A DNA stretch of 6,271 bases from an uncultured Lachnospiraceae bacterium. GTDB taxonomy: Bacteria; Bacillota; Clostridia; Lachnospirales; Lachnospiraceae. The position numbers and the translations under genes were made by a program. The stretch covers positions 1-6,271 of the forward strand of contig CALYVE010000111.1 of assembly GCA_945492935.1 (NCBI GenBank). The letters run 5' to 3'. The notes beneath the pieces are model-generated. The model had not been told where the DNA came from. It was given only the letters and a program-made list of their open reading frames with translations, and did not search any database. Positions within the stretch are counted from its first letter, which is position 1, and every line of letters begins with the position of its first letter. Below are positions 1 through 6,099 of the stretch, one piece after another.

Positions 1-693
1 TTTCCATTTTTGAAATATCAAATCAGCCATGCTAATTGCAATATATGCAATGGATATTTTTATTCCAAGCTCCAAAACGATGGAAAAAAGAATATTCAAA
101 CTATCTTCAATGGAATAATCATATACAGTTGTAAATATCCCAAGGTTATCCTTTAATACAGACCAGCTTACTGCCAAAAACAAAATAATCTTAAATATGG
201 ATATAAGAAGTTCAAACAAAGATTGTTTTGAAAACATTCTTTTAAACCCTTTAAGCGGATTTAATTTATTGAATTTCGGCTTGAGCGGTTTTGAAGTAAT
301 CTGCCATTTAATTTGAAGCTTCTGTGCAAAAAATGCTACAACAAAGGCAATCAGCAAAAAAGGTAATGCAGTTATTACAATGTAACTTGTAACATTTAAC
401 AAAAGCTGCCAGACAACAAGAGAGTCAAAGCTTCCTTTCACATATTCCGGTGTTTTACTCCAAAAATGCAAAAAAGATCCGACGAGTCGTTGTCCCAAAT
501 ATCCGGTAAACAATCGAAGAGATACAAACAAAAACAATAATGTTACTGCATTTGTAATTTCCTTGCTTTTTGCGACCTGTCCTTCTTTTCTTGTATCTTC
601 GATTTTTTTTGCAGTTGGTTCTTCTGTTTTTTCTCCACCTTCATTACTTGCAAAGAACTGCAAATCGTAACGAAGAAGCATATTGTTATTCAT
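1..693 (-). CDS. flhB: FlhB, flagellar export gate specificity switch (3' end beyond window)
   Basis: The frame is open from an ATG at 693 to the window edge, giving the first 231 residues of a protein usually about 350-380 long. The N-terminus has the family pattern: LQFFA near residue 11, EKTEEPTAKK at 21-30, then a basic KEGQVAKS stretch. Hydrophobic segments lie around 48-66, 92-122, 158-180 and 200-226. The conserved NPLKGFKRMFS is at 145-155, between the second and third segments. FlhB sits in the inner membrane at the flagellar export gate and, in the family, its cytoplasmic domain self-cleaves at NPTH to switch export from rod/hook to filament proteins. That domain lies beyond position 1, so cleavage cannot be judged. 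The ATG follows the fliR stop by one base. A GGGGG at 707-703 is the likely ribosome site. ATG at residue 5 (681) would match Bacillus FlhB better in length but is about 20 bases from that site. Confidence 0.96.
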   Translation of the reverse strand, partial: MNNNMLLRYDLQFFASNEGGEKTEEPTAKKIEDTRKEGQVAKSKEITNAVTLLFLFVSLRLFTGYLGQRLVGSFLHFWSKTPEYVKGSFDSLVVWQLLLNVTSYIVITALPFLLIAFVVAFFAQKLQIKWQITSKPLKPKFNKLNPLKGFKRMFSKQSLFELLISIFKIILFLAVSWSVLKDNLGIFTTVYDYSIEDSLNILFSIVLELGIKISIAYIAISMADLIFQKWK

Positions 694-694
694 A

Positions 695-1468
695 TCAAAT
701 CGCCCCCATTACTGCTTGCAGCATTTCCTGCATACGTTCCATTAAATAATTTGCAATATTCGGCACAAACATGATTGCTATCGTCATGACAAGCAATCCG
801 GCTATGACTTTAATTTGCATACCAACGGAAAACATATTCATTTGAGGTGAACTCTTTGTAAGAATTCCCAGAATCACATTTACAATTGTTGCGCCAATAA
901 ACACAGGCATAGCTATCCGAAATCCGATGCTAAAATATTGTCCGACAAATCGAATACTATTTGACAAAAAACCCGATATTTGAATGTTTACACGGCCAAC
1001 CGGCACTAGCCCAAACGACTGCGCAAGTGCTGATATAATATAAAAATGCAAATTGGATATCAGAATGGCAGCATAAATCAACTTATCATATAACTCAGCT
1101 GTAATGGTAACCATTGCTCCTTTGCTTGGATCAAACGTTGTTGCCATTGTAAAGCCAATTTCGCGATCAATAAATTCTCCTGCCAATACTAACATTGACA
1201 TTGTGAGACTTGCCACAAATCCAATGGATAATCCGACAGCTAATTCCTTAAGGATAAGGAACGAAAAGCCTAATACCGACTCATATTGTGGCAGTTGCAA
1301 ATCCATGGATGAATAAATAGAAATGGATATACATGCGGCAATTAGCACACGAAGTCTTGTATTCACGCTTTTATGGCTAAAAAGCGGTGCTGTAACACAA
1401 AAGCCAGCCGCCCTGGCAACCACAAGCAAAAATGATTCAAGTGCTAAGGTTGAAATAGTAAGATCCAT
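695..1468 (-). CDS. fliR: FliR, flagellar export gate membrane protein
   Basis: This is a 257-residue, highly hydrophobic protein with several membrane segments, the usual length for FliR. FliR-like stretches are visible: a FlhA/FlhB-type KELAVGLSIGF around 74-84, an acidic-glycine loop with GEFIDREIGF near 97-106, FDPSKGAMV near 112-120, and a C-terminal AxPVFIGATIVNVILGILTKSSPQMN region near 185-211. In the family FliR joins FliP and FliQ in the conical export pore at the centre of the basal body, through which rod, hook and filament subunits pass. The start ATG lies 4 bases after the fliQ stop. Its ribosome site GAGGT (1479-1475) overlaps that stop, so translation is probably coupled to fliQ. 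The stop TGA at 697-695 is one base from the flhB start. Confidence 0.97.
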   Translation of the reverse strand: MDLTISTLALESFLLVVARAAGFCVTAPLFSHKSVNTRLRVLIAACISISIYSSMDLQLPQYESVLGFSFLILKELAVGLSIGFVASLTMSMLVLAGEFIDREIGFTMATTFDPSKGAMVTITAELYDKLIYAAILISNLHFYIISALAQSFGLVPVGRVNIQISGFLSNSIRFVGQYFSIGFRIAMPVFIGATIVNVILGILTKSSPQMNMFSVGMQIKVIAGLLVMTIAIMFVPNIANYLMERMQEMLQAVMGAI

Positions 1469-1472
1469 ACAA

Positions 1473-1742
1473 CTACCTCGTCATCGTACCAAATTTACTA
1501 TACAAATCCTGAATAAACGTAACAATATTATTAAGAATCCAATCTCCGCAAATAACTAAAACCAGAAGAATAACCAAAAGTTTAGGCACAAAAGTAAGTG
1601 TCTGCTCCTGGATAGATGTAACCGTCTGAAAAATACTAATAATCAAACCGACAACCAAGGAAGAAATCAGCATAGGCGCACTGCACTTTAAAATTAGCCA
1701 TACTGCCTGAACTGCAATATCAATAACATCACCCGTACTCAA
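1473..1742 (-). CDS. fliQ: FliQ, small export gate membrane protein
   Basis: FliQ is a two-helix inner-membrane protein that, in the family, forms part of the FliP-FliQ-FliR pore. The translation shows two hydrophobic hairpin segments (about 13-38 and 51-72) around the family hallmark SIFQTVTSIQEQTLTFVPK. The longest frame starts with GTG at 1751. That GTG lies inside a GAGGTGA ribosome site (1754-1748). I prefer TTG at 1742, whose GAGG core is 8 bases upstream. It yields 89 residues, the length of Bacillus FliQ as I recall it, and an N-terminus (MSTGDVIDIAVQAVW) that lines up with the family. An AGAGG at 1768-1764 could instead serve the GTG at a long 12-base spacing, so the start is not settled. 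The gene lies 30 bases after fliP and 4 before fliR. Confidence 0.95.
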   Translation of the reverse strand: MSTGDVIDIAVQAVWLILKCSAPMLISSLVVGLIISIFQTVTSIQEQTLTFVPKLLVILLVLVICGDWILNNIVTFIQDLYSKFGTMTR

Positions 1743-1747
1743 TTTCT

Positions 1748-1754
1748 TCACCTC
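1748..1754 (-). promoter_or_regulatory. Ribosome binding site deciding the fliQ start
   Basis: On the minus strand this reads GAGGTGA, a 7-base match to the Shine-Dalgarno consensus. The TTG at 1742 follows with normal spacing. The GTG at 1751, the start of the longest frame, falls inside it. Confidence 0.6.
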
Positions 1755-1772
1755 ACTTTCATTCCTCTATCG

Positions 1773-2594
1773 TCACAAACTGAAAGAATTCACTAAATTT
1801 CCAATTATCAAATTCCAGCCATCCGCTAAGATAAATAATAAAATCTTAAATGGCATAGAAATCGTTGTTGGTGGCAACATCATCATACCCATAGACATAA
1901 GTACCGATGCAACAACCATATCTATAACAATAAACGGTATGTAAATCATAAAACCGATAATAAATGCCGCTCGAAGTTCACTAATAATAAATGCCGGAAT
2001 AATGACTGTAATCGGCAGTTCATCAACCGAATTAACAGAATCTATCTTGGCAATATCCATAAACAATCGCAAATCATCTTCACGAACCTGATTTAACATA
2101 AATTCCCGAATAGGAGCTATTCCATTTTCTAATGCCTGTTCGTTCGTAATCTGCCCATCCGAAAGCGGATCAATCGCATCCGTTTTAACCCTCGCAAAAA
2201 CAGGACTCATAATAAAAAGCGTTAAAAACAATGAGAGCCCTATCAATACGTTATTTGGTGGCGAGGATTGTGTACCGATTGCAGTTCGTACGAAATGCAA
2301 TACAACAATGATTCTCGTAAAAGACGTCACCATAACTAAAATTGATGGAGCTATCGAGAGTACTGTAATTACTAACAAAATCTGTAGCGTACCCGACAGC
2401 GACGTCTCCTCATTATTTGATGTGAGCGTCAAACCAACAGACATTCCGTCATCATCTGTTAATGCTGTGTCTATTGTCTCTTCAGGCTCTGTATCAGGAG
2501 TTACTTCTGTAGCTCTGGAACTCGTACCTGAGAATACTACTCCAATTGCCAATAATAACAATAATATAAATTTAAAAGATCTTTTGAATTTCAT
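1773..2594 (-). CDS. fliP: FliP, core pore protein of the flagellar export gate
   Basis: The protein has 273 residues. Residues 1-28 look like a signal peptide: basic MKFKRSFK, a Leu-rich core, and a likely cut after SRA. FliP is one of the few flagellar membrane proteins known to carry a cleaved signal. A low-complexity acidic stretch (about 29-65, rich in T, E, D and S) follows and makes the protein somewhat longer than the usual 220-250. Then come the family blocks: VMVTSFTRIIVVLHFVRTAIGTQSSPPNNVLIGLSLFLT at about 87-125 and, near the C-terminus, ISELRAAFIIGFMIYIPFIVIDMVVAS and MGMMMLPP. These match the FliP/YscR fold that forms the export pore. The ATG is 8 bases after the fliO stop, and its ribosome site AGTAGGT spans that stop TAG, which suggests coupled translation. 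Confidence 0.97.
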   Translation of the reverse strand: MKFKRSFKFILLLLLAIGVVFSGTSSRATEVTPDTEPEETIDTALTDDDGMSVGLTLTSNNEETSLSGTLQILLVITVLSIAPSILVMVTSFTRIIVVLHFVRTAIGTQSSPPNNVLIGLSLFLTLFIMSPVFARVKTDAIDPLSDGQITNEQALENGIAPIREFMLNQVREDDLRLFMDIAKIDSVNSVDELPITVIIPAFIISELRAAFIIGFMIYIPFIVIDMVVASVLMSMGMMMLPPTTISMPFKILLFILADGWNLIIGNLVNSFSL

Positions 2595-2602
2595 GTGGAT
2601 AC

Positions 2603-3040
2603 CTACTTTAATTGATCTTTTTCTTCACTTGATTGTGTAGAATCATCCGCTGTTAAAGTCCGTTCCTTACCGCCCTTAACTTGCGATAATATATCTTTGA
2701 AATCAAGTTTTTTTGACGCAACGGTATCCGGATTTTTGTAATCACAAACCTTGTCCGGATCCAATTTGTCAATTAAGTGTATCTCATCTTTTCCGACACT
2801 TAGTGCGTAAAAATCATCACAAATCTTAACAATAGCAATAAATTTGTTGTTCGCAATTCGAAAAGATTCAATCACCTGAACATTTGAATTTTTGCGCAGT
2901 ACATTGGACTGGTATTTTGCAACAAATTTTGTTCCAAAATATGCTAGTGCAACGACAAATACAAAAACCAAAATCAGTGATAATATCTGCAATGCTGCTT
3001 TTGGTCCGCTTGTACCGGTTAATAATAAGCTAAGCATCAT
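2603..3040 (-). CDS. fliO: FliO-type flagellar biosynthesis protein
   Basis: The product is a short membrane protein of 145 residues. It has a small outer N-terminus, one hydrophobic segment at about 17-38 (LQILSLILVFVFVVALAYF), and a cytoplasmic domain with the FliO-like pattern VQVIESFRIANNKFIAIVKICDDFYALSVGKDEIHLIDKLD. The tail (about 107-145) is polar and probably disordered. FliO (called FliZ in Bacillus) is weakly conserved and helps assemble or stabilise the FliP complex; its place directly before fliP supports the call. The longest frame begins at a TTG at 3070, 29 bases inside cheY. I chose the ATG at 3040, one base after the cheY stop. A second ATG follows at 3037. Only an AAGG about 12 bases upstream serves as a ribosome site, so coupling to cheY is likely. 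Confidence 0.88.
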   Translation of the reverse strand: MMLSLLLTGTSGPKAALQILSLILVFVFVVALAYFGTKFVAKYQSNVLRKNSNVQVIESFRIANNKFIAIVKICDDFYALSVGKDEIHLIDKLDPDKVCDYKNPDTVASKKLDFKDILSQVKGGKERTLTADDSTQSSEEKDQLK

Positions 3041-3041
3041 A

Positions 3042-3404
3042 TTAACCAACTGCCTTCTTAACTGCCTCAATTACACGGTCCGGCTGGAACGGCTTTACAA
3101 TAAAGTCGCGCGCTCCAGACTGAATAGACTCGATAACCATAGCCTGCTGTCCCATAGCTGAACACATTACTACACTTGCGTTTGGATCCGCTGCTTTGAT
3201 TTTCTTAAGCGCCTGAATACCATCCATCTCAGGCATAGTAATGTCCATAAGTACAAGATCCGGCTTTGTCTCAGCATATTTTTCAATAGCCTTAAGTCCA
3301 TTCTCTGCTTCGCCTGCGATCTCATATCCATTCTTTACCAGGATATCTTTTATCATCATTCTCATAAATGCTGCATCATCACAAATCAGTATTTTTTTTG
3401 CCAT
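3042..3404 (-). CDS. cheY: CheY, chemotaxis response regulator
   Basis: This is a 120-residue single-domain receiver with no output domain, the normal CheY size. All key residues are visible: the acidic pair D9-D10, phospho-acceptor D54 (in VLMDITMPEMDG), hydroxyl residue S82 (in MCSAMGQQ) and K104 (in IVKPF). In the family CheA phosphorylates CheY, which then binds the flagellar switch to change rotation. Both likely partners lie just upstream: FliM and FliY carry a CheY-binding type N-terminus, and FliY also carries CheC-type phosphatase sites. A good AAGGAG site (3418-3413) lies 8 bases before the ATG and overlaps the fliY stop. The position between fliY and fliO is the standard one in Firmicutes. 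No cheA or other chemotaxis gene is visible in the window. Confidence 0.97.
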   Translation of the reverse strand: MAKKILICDDAAFMRMMIKDILVKNGYEIAGEAENGLKAIEKYAETKPDLVLMDITMPEMDGIQALKKIKAADPNASVVMCSAMGQQAMVIESIQSGARDFIVKPFQPDRVIEAVKKAVG

Positions 3405-3416
3405 AATATTTACTCC

Positions 3417-4559
3417 TTATAATTTATCTTTGATAATTTCAGTAATACGAATACCGAAGCTCTCTTCGATTACAACTACTTCTCCCTTTGCAACAAGTTT
3501 TTGATTAACCATGATATCAATTGGTTCACCTGCCAACTTATCAAGCTCTATAATCTTACCGGGTGCAAACTCTAAAATATCTTTGATTGACTTCCGTGTC
3601 CTTCCAAGTACAGCAGATACCTCCAACGGAACATCCATAATCAAATCAATGTTCTCCTGCTGTAAAATTGGATTAATACTAGGTGTAAATGACTTAAACT
3701 GAACATTTTGAACATTTACCTCAGGCTGTGCCATCATCATAGGCTGACCCATCATCGGATTATTCATCATAGGCTGACCCATTGTCTGATTATTCATCGT
3801 AGGCTGAACCATTGCTTGTCCCTGTTCATGCTGCGTTACCGGTTGTGCTGCTGTAGCATCTGTTTTCGGAACTTCTTCAGGCGTATCATTGCCTCCACTG
3901 AATCGGTCATACAAGGTCTTTGCAAACTCAATTGGGTATAGTTGCATGATTTCACTATCAACCAAATCACCGATTGTCATACGAAATGTAACCTGCACGA
4001 AATCCTTTCCCATGAATCCGGCAGCATTCGTAGATTCAAAGTCCTCAGACAGCTGAACAAGCTTTGCCTCCGGCGGACTGATATCAATCTTACATTTCAG
4101 CAAGGAAGATAATGACGTTGCAGATGACCCCATCATCTGATTCATTGCTTCACCAATCGCAGAAAAATGCAATTCCGATAATTCATCCTGTGGATTAAGA
4201 CCATCACCGCCCATCATTAAGTCTGTGATGACCTTAACATCATTTTCTTTGAGTAACAATAAATTACTACCATCAATACCCTCTTTGTATAAAATATCAA
4301 TCAAGACACATGGTTCCGAATATTGGTTCATCAAAGTGTTACAATCCTTCACCTCAACAAATGGTGTAGTGATTAATACTTTTTGATTTACTAAGGAATA
4401 AAGCGTTGTTGCTGCCGTTCCCATACAGATATTGGATATTTCACCGATTGCGTCTTTTTCCTCCGGTGTCAGTGTGTTATCACTTCCCGAAGTAGAATTG
4501 CCGGCTGATGATGCACCAAGCAATGCATTAATCTCTTCTTGAGACAACATACCATCCAT
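3417..4559 (-). CDS. fliY: FliY, switch protein with two CheC-type phosphatase sites and a FliN (SpoA) domain
   Basis: The protein has 380 residues in four parts. First, an N-terminal MLSQEEINALL (4-14) resembles the CheY-P binding peptide of FliM. Second, a CheC-like domain (about 30-215) has two D/S-x3-E-x2-N-x22-P sites: D36/E40/N43/P66 and S133/E137/N140/P163. Both look intact. Third, a linker (about 221-300) is rich in Met, Gln, Asn and Pro and contains a tandem repeat. Fourth, a SpoA/FliN domain (about 303-376: DVPLEVSAVLGRTRKSIKDIL, LDKLAGEPIDIMVN, GIRITEI) builds the C-ring base. In Bacillus FliY removes phosphate from CheY-P at the switch, and the same role is inferred here. The gene could be labelled fliN, but the phosphatase domain favours fliY. 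The start ATG has AGGAGG (4575-4570) 10 bases upstream, inside the last codons of fliM. The gap to fliM is 5 bases. Confidence 0.96.
   Translation of the reverse strand: MDGMLSQEEINALLGASSAGNSTSGSDNTLTPEEKDAIGEISNICMGTAATTLYSLVNQKVLITTPFVEVKDCNTLMNQYSEPCVLIDILYKEGIDGSNLLLLKENDVKVITDLMMGGDGLNPQDELSELHFSAIGEAMNQMMGSSATSLSSLLKCKIDISPPEAKLVQLSEDFESTNAAGFMGKDFVQVTFRMTIGDLVDSEIMQLYPIEFAKTLYDRFSGGNDTPEEVPKTDATAAQPVTQHEQGQAMVQPTMNNQTMGQPMMNNPMMGQPMMMAQPEVNVQNVQFKSFTPSINPILQQENIDLIMDVPLEVSAVLGRTRKSIKDILEFAPGKIIELDKLAGEPIDIMVNQKLVAKGEVVVIEESFGIRITEIIKDKL
3729..3818 (-). repeat. Three-copy 30-bp in-frame tandem repeat within fliY
   Basis: Three adjacent 30-base units encode 10-residue units at FliY 248-277: QAMVQPTMNN, QTMGQPMMNN and PMMGQPMMMA. 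On the plus strand the core aggctgaccc recurs at 3741, 3771 and, with one change, 3801, exactly 30 bases apart. The repeat lies in the flexible linker between the phosphatase-like and SpoA domains and keeps the frame. Confidence 0.85.
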
Positions 4560-4564
4560 TATCT

Positions 4565-5545
4565 TTATTCCTCCTCTCTAATTATTTCTGTAATCTTTAC
4601 CGCATATTGTTCACTTGAGGAACCCGGTAAAGCCTTGAATTTTATCATATTTCCAACATACACGTTGAGTTCTTCTTCGACCTTTTGATCAAGCTTTATA
4701 ACATCTCCCACTTGAAGGTTAATAAAATCCCATACCGTAATCCGGCTTTTGCCCAACTCTGCAAACACAGGGATTTGTGCCTTTTGAATGATAGCCTCAA
4801 TCGCATCAGCATAATTTTGCTCATCCATTGTCTGCATTGTGGAAAACCAGTATTTTGTATTTAACTTGTCAATAATCTTCTCTAAGGTGATGTATGGCAA
4901 GCATATGTTCATCAAACCTTCAACTCCACCAATATTAATATTCATCGTGATAATGGCTATCATTTCGTTTGGTGAAATAATCTGTGCATATTGTGAATTC
5001 GTTTCAATACGCTCCAGTCGTGGTTTAATTTCTACTACATTTGACCAAGGATCCTTTAATAAATCGATGAATACTCCGAGAATTCGTTCCAGAATGGATA
5101 ATTCAATTTCCGAGTATTCTCTTGTTTTGACGAGAGGTGTTCCCTCTCCGCCAAGCAATCGGTCAACAATCGTATATCCAATATTGGTTGCTATCTCTAT
5201 AATGATATTACCCGGCAGCGGGCTCATACTCACAATACCAAGCAACACCGGATTTGATAAAGCATTTGAAAATTCCCAATATGTAACTGCTTCTGCGTTT
5301 ACAACACTAACCTGAATGGTCTTTCGCAAATACGCCGGAAGATTACTTTGCAATAATCGACCAAAATGTTCGAAAATGATTTCCAACGTTCGCAGATGCT
5401 CTTTCGAGAACTTAGAAGGTCTGGAGAAGTCATATTCTTTTATTTTGACATCAGGCGTTTCTTCGATGTCACCCATATCAAGCTCGCCTTCAGAAAGCTG
5501 CTTTAAAAGGGCATCAATTTCATTTTGTGAGAGTACGTCTGACAC
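4565..5545 (-). CDS. fliM: FliM, flagellar motor switch protein
   Basis: The protein is 326 residues from the chosen start, a normal FliM length. The N-terminal LSQNEIDALL (5-14) is the CheY-P binding peptide. After an acidic linker comes the family signature YDFSRPSKFSKEHLRTL at about 38-54, opening the CheC-like middle domain. That domain includes LLGGEGTP with the GGxG motif at 132-135, which contacts FliG in the family. A SpoA domain (about 245-323: KSRITVWDFINLQVGDVIKLD, AVKITEI) ends the protein and pairs with FliN/FliY. FliM links the rotor protein FliG to the C-ring and receives the chemotaxis signal. The longest frame starts with GTG at 5554, but that codon lies inside the ribosome site AGGAGGTGA. 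The GTG at 5545 is 8 bases beyond AGGAGG and gives the classic N-terminus MSDVLSQNEIDALL. Confidence 0.97.
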   Translation of the reverse strand: MSDVLSQNEIDALLKQLSEGELDMGDIEETPDVKIKEYDFSRPSKFSKEHLRTLEIIFEHFGRLLQSNLPAYLRKTIQVSVVNAEAVTYWEFSNALSNPVLLGIVSMSPLPGNIIIEIATNIGYTIVDRLLGGEGTPLVKTREYSEIELSILERILGVFIDLLKDPWSNVVEIKPRLERIETNSQYAQIISPNEMIAIITMNINIGGVEGLMNICLPYITLEKIIDKLNTKYWFSTMQTMDEQNYADAIEAIIQKAQIPVFAELGKSRITVWDFINLQVGDVIKLDQKVEEELNVYVGNMIKFKALPGSSSEQYAVKITEIIREEE

Positions 5546-5550
5546 ACTTC

Positions 5551-5559
5551 TCACCTCCT
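5551..5559 (-). promoter_or_regulatory. Ribosome binding site deciding the fliM start
   Basis: The minus strand reads AGGAGGTGA, a near-perfect Shine-Dalgarno sequence in the 24-base gap after fliL. It is spaced 8 bases from the GTG at 5545 and overlaps the in-frame GTG at 5554, which rules the latter out as the likely start. Confidence 0.85.
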
Positions 5560-5569
5560 AAAACAAAAT

Positions 5570-6085
5570 TTACTGTGCAACCCAATTATAAAAGCTGATC
5601 GAATGAATGCTCTCACTGTTAAATGTCTGTTTGAGTGCCTGAAGCACTTCTTCTTTAATTTGGTTTTGAACATTTACATCGACAACCTGAGCATATGTAT
5701 ATCGACCAATAATATTACGAGTAATATCGTAAATCATATCCTTTGATTCTGTTAATGTCGACTCAGTCTTCGAATAGTCTGAAGAAGTCTTATCCAAATT
5801 AATCGTAATTCCGTATTGTAATACATGTGATTCATTTGTACCATCTGCCGCAAGATTAATCGGATTGCCCTGTTCAAGTTTGAAATATACCAAATTGCTC
5901 ACATCAAAAGTATTGTCTCCATTTGACTGTGATGCAATCTCTAAGTCTAATACCTTTGCAATATCCGTGATTAATTTGTTTGTCTTGTTTGCCGAAGGCA
6001 TAAATACAAAAACAAGCAGAATATTAAAAACAAGATTTATAATACTGATTGCTAATATTAATACTGTAATAAGGTTTTTTTTCAT
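5570..6085 (-). CDS. fliL: FliL-family basal body-associated protein
   Basis: The product has 171 residues: a short basic N-terminus (MKKN), one membrane segment at about 5-29, and an outer domain. Although divergent, the outer domain has the FliL layout: a strand with PINLAADGTNESHVLQYGITINLD (about 75-98), a helix around MIYDITRNIIGRYTYAQV, and the closing helix-strand IKEEVLQALKQTF...ISFYNWVAQ. FliL surrounds or supports the MotA/MotB stator in other bacteria. The position between motB and fliM fits and strengthens an assignment that sequence alone would leave moderate. The ATG at 6091 opens the longest frame but is only 2 bases from the AAGGAG ribosome site (6099-6094). The ATG at 6085, two codons on, is 8 bases away and gives a more typical MKKN start. 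Confidence 0.85.
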   Translation of the reverse strand: MKKNLITVLILAISIINLVFNILLVFVFMPSANKTNKLITDIAKVLDLEIASQSNGDNTFDVSNLVYFKLEQGNPINLAADGTNESHVLQYGITINLDKTSSDYSKTESTLTESKDMIYDITRNIIGRYTYAQVVDVNVQNQIKEEVLQALKQTFNSESIHSISFYNWVAQ

Positions 6086-6093
6086 GTGCATAT

Positions 6094-6099
6094 CTCCTT
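6094..6099 (-). promoter_or_regulatory. Ribosome binding site deciding the fliL start
   Basis: AAGGAG on the minus strand overlaps the motB stop TAA. It is 8 bases from the ATG at 6085 and only 2 from the ATG at 6091, so it supports the downstream start. Confidence 0.75.

Noticed and set aside
1748..1762. A micro-ORF (ATG AAA GTG AGG TGA on the minus strand) overlapping the fliQ start, as a possible leader peptide
   Set aside because: Its ATG is only about one base from the nearest AGAGG, and it encodes just four residues. It is more simply a by-product of the ribosome site sequence.
2308..2640. A 110-codon plus-strand frame opposite fliP and the end of fliO
   Set aside because: It is antisense to conserved FliP sequence, and its Ser/Val-rich product mirrors the fliP acidic region in another frame.
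3729..3818. The regular 30-bp units as a possible CRISPR array
   Set aside because: The units are directly adjacent with no unique spacers, keep the fliY frame and differ by point changes.
3708..3941. A plus-strand His/Arg-rich frame with repeats
   Set aside because: The repeated His-rich pattern is the antisense reading of the fliY 30-bp repeat, not a separate metal-binding gene.
4839..5315. A 158-codon open frame on the plus strand
   Set aside because: It lies entirely antisense to fliM, whose protein is clearly conserved. Its translation resembles no family and I see no convincing ribosome site.
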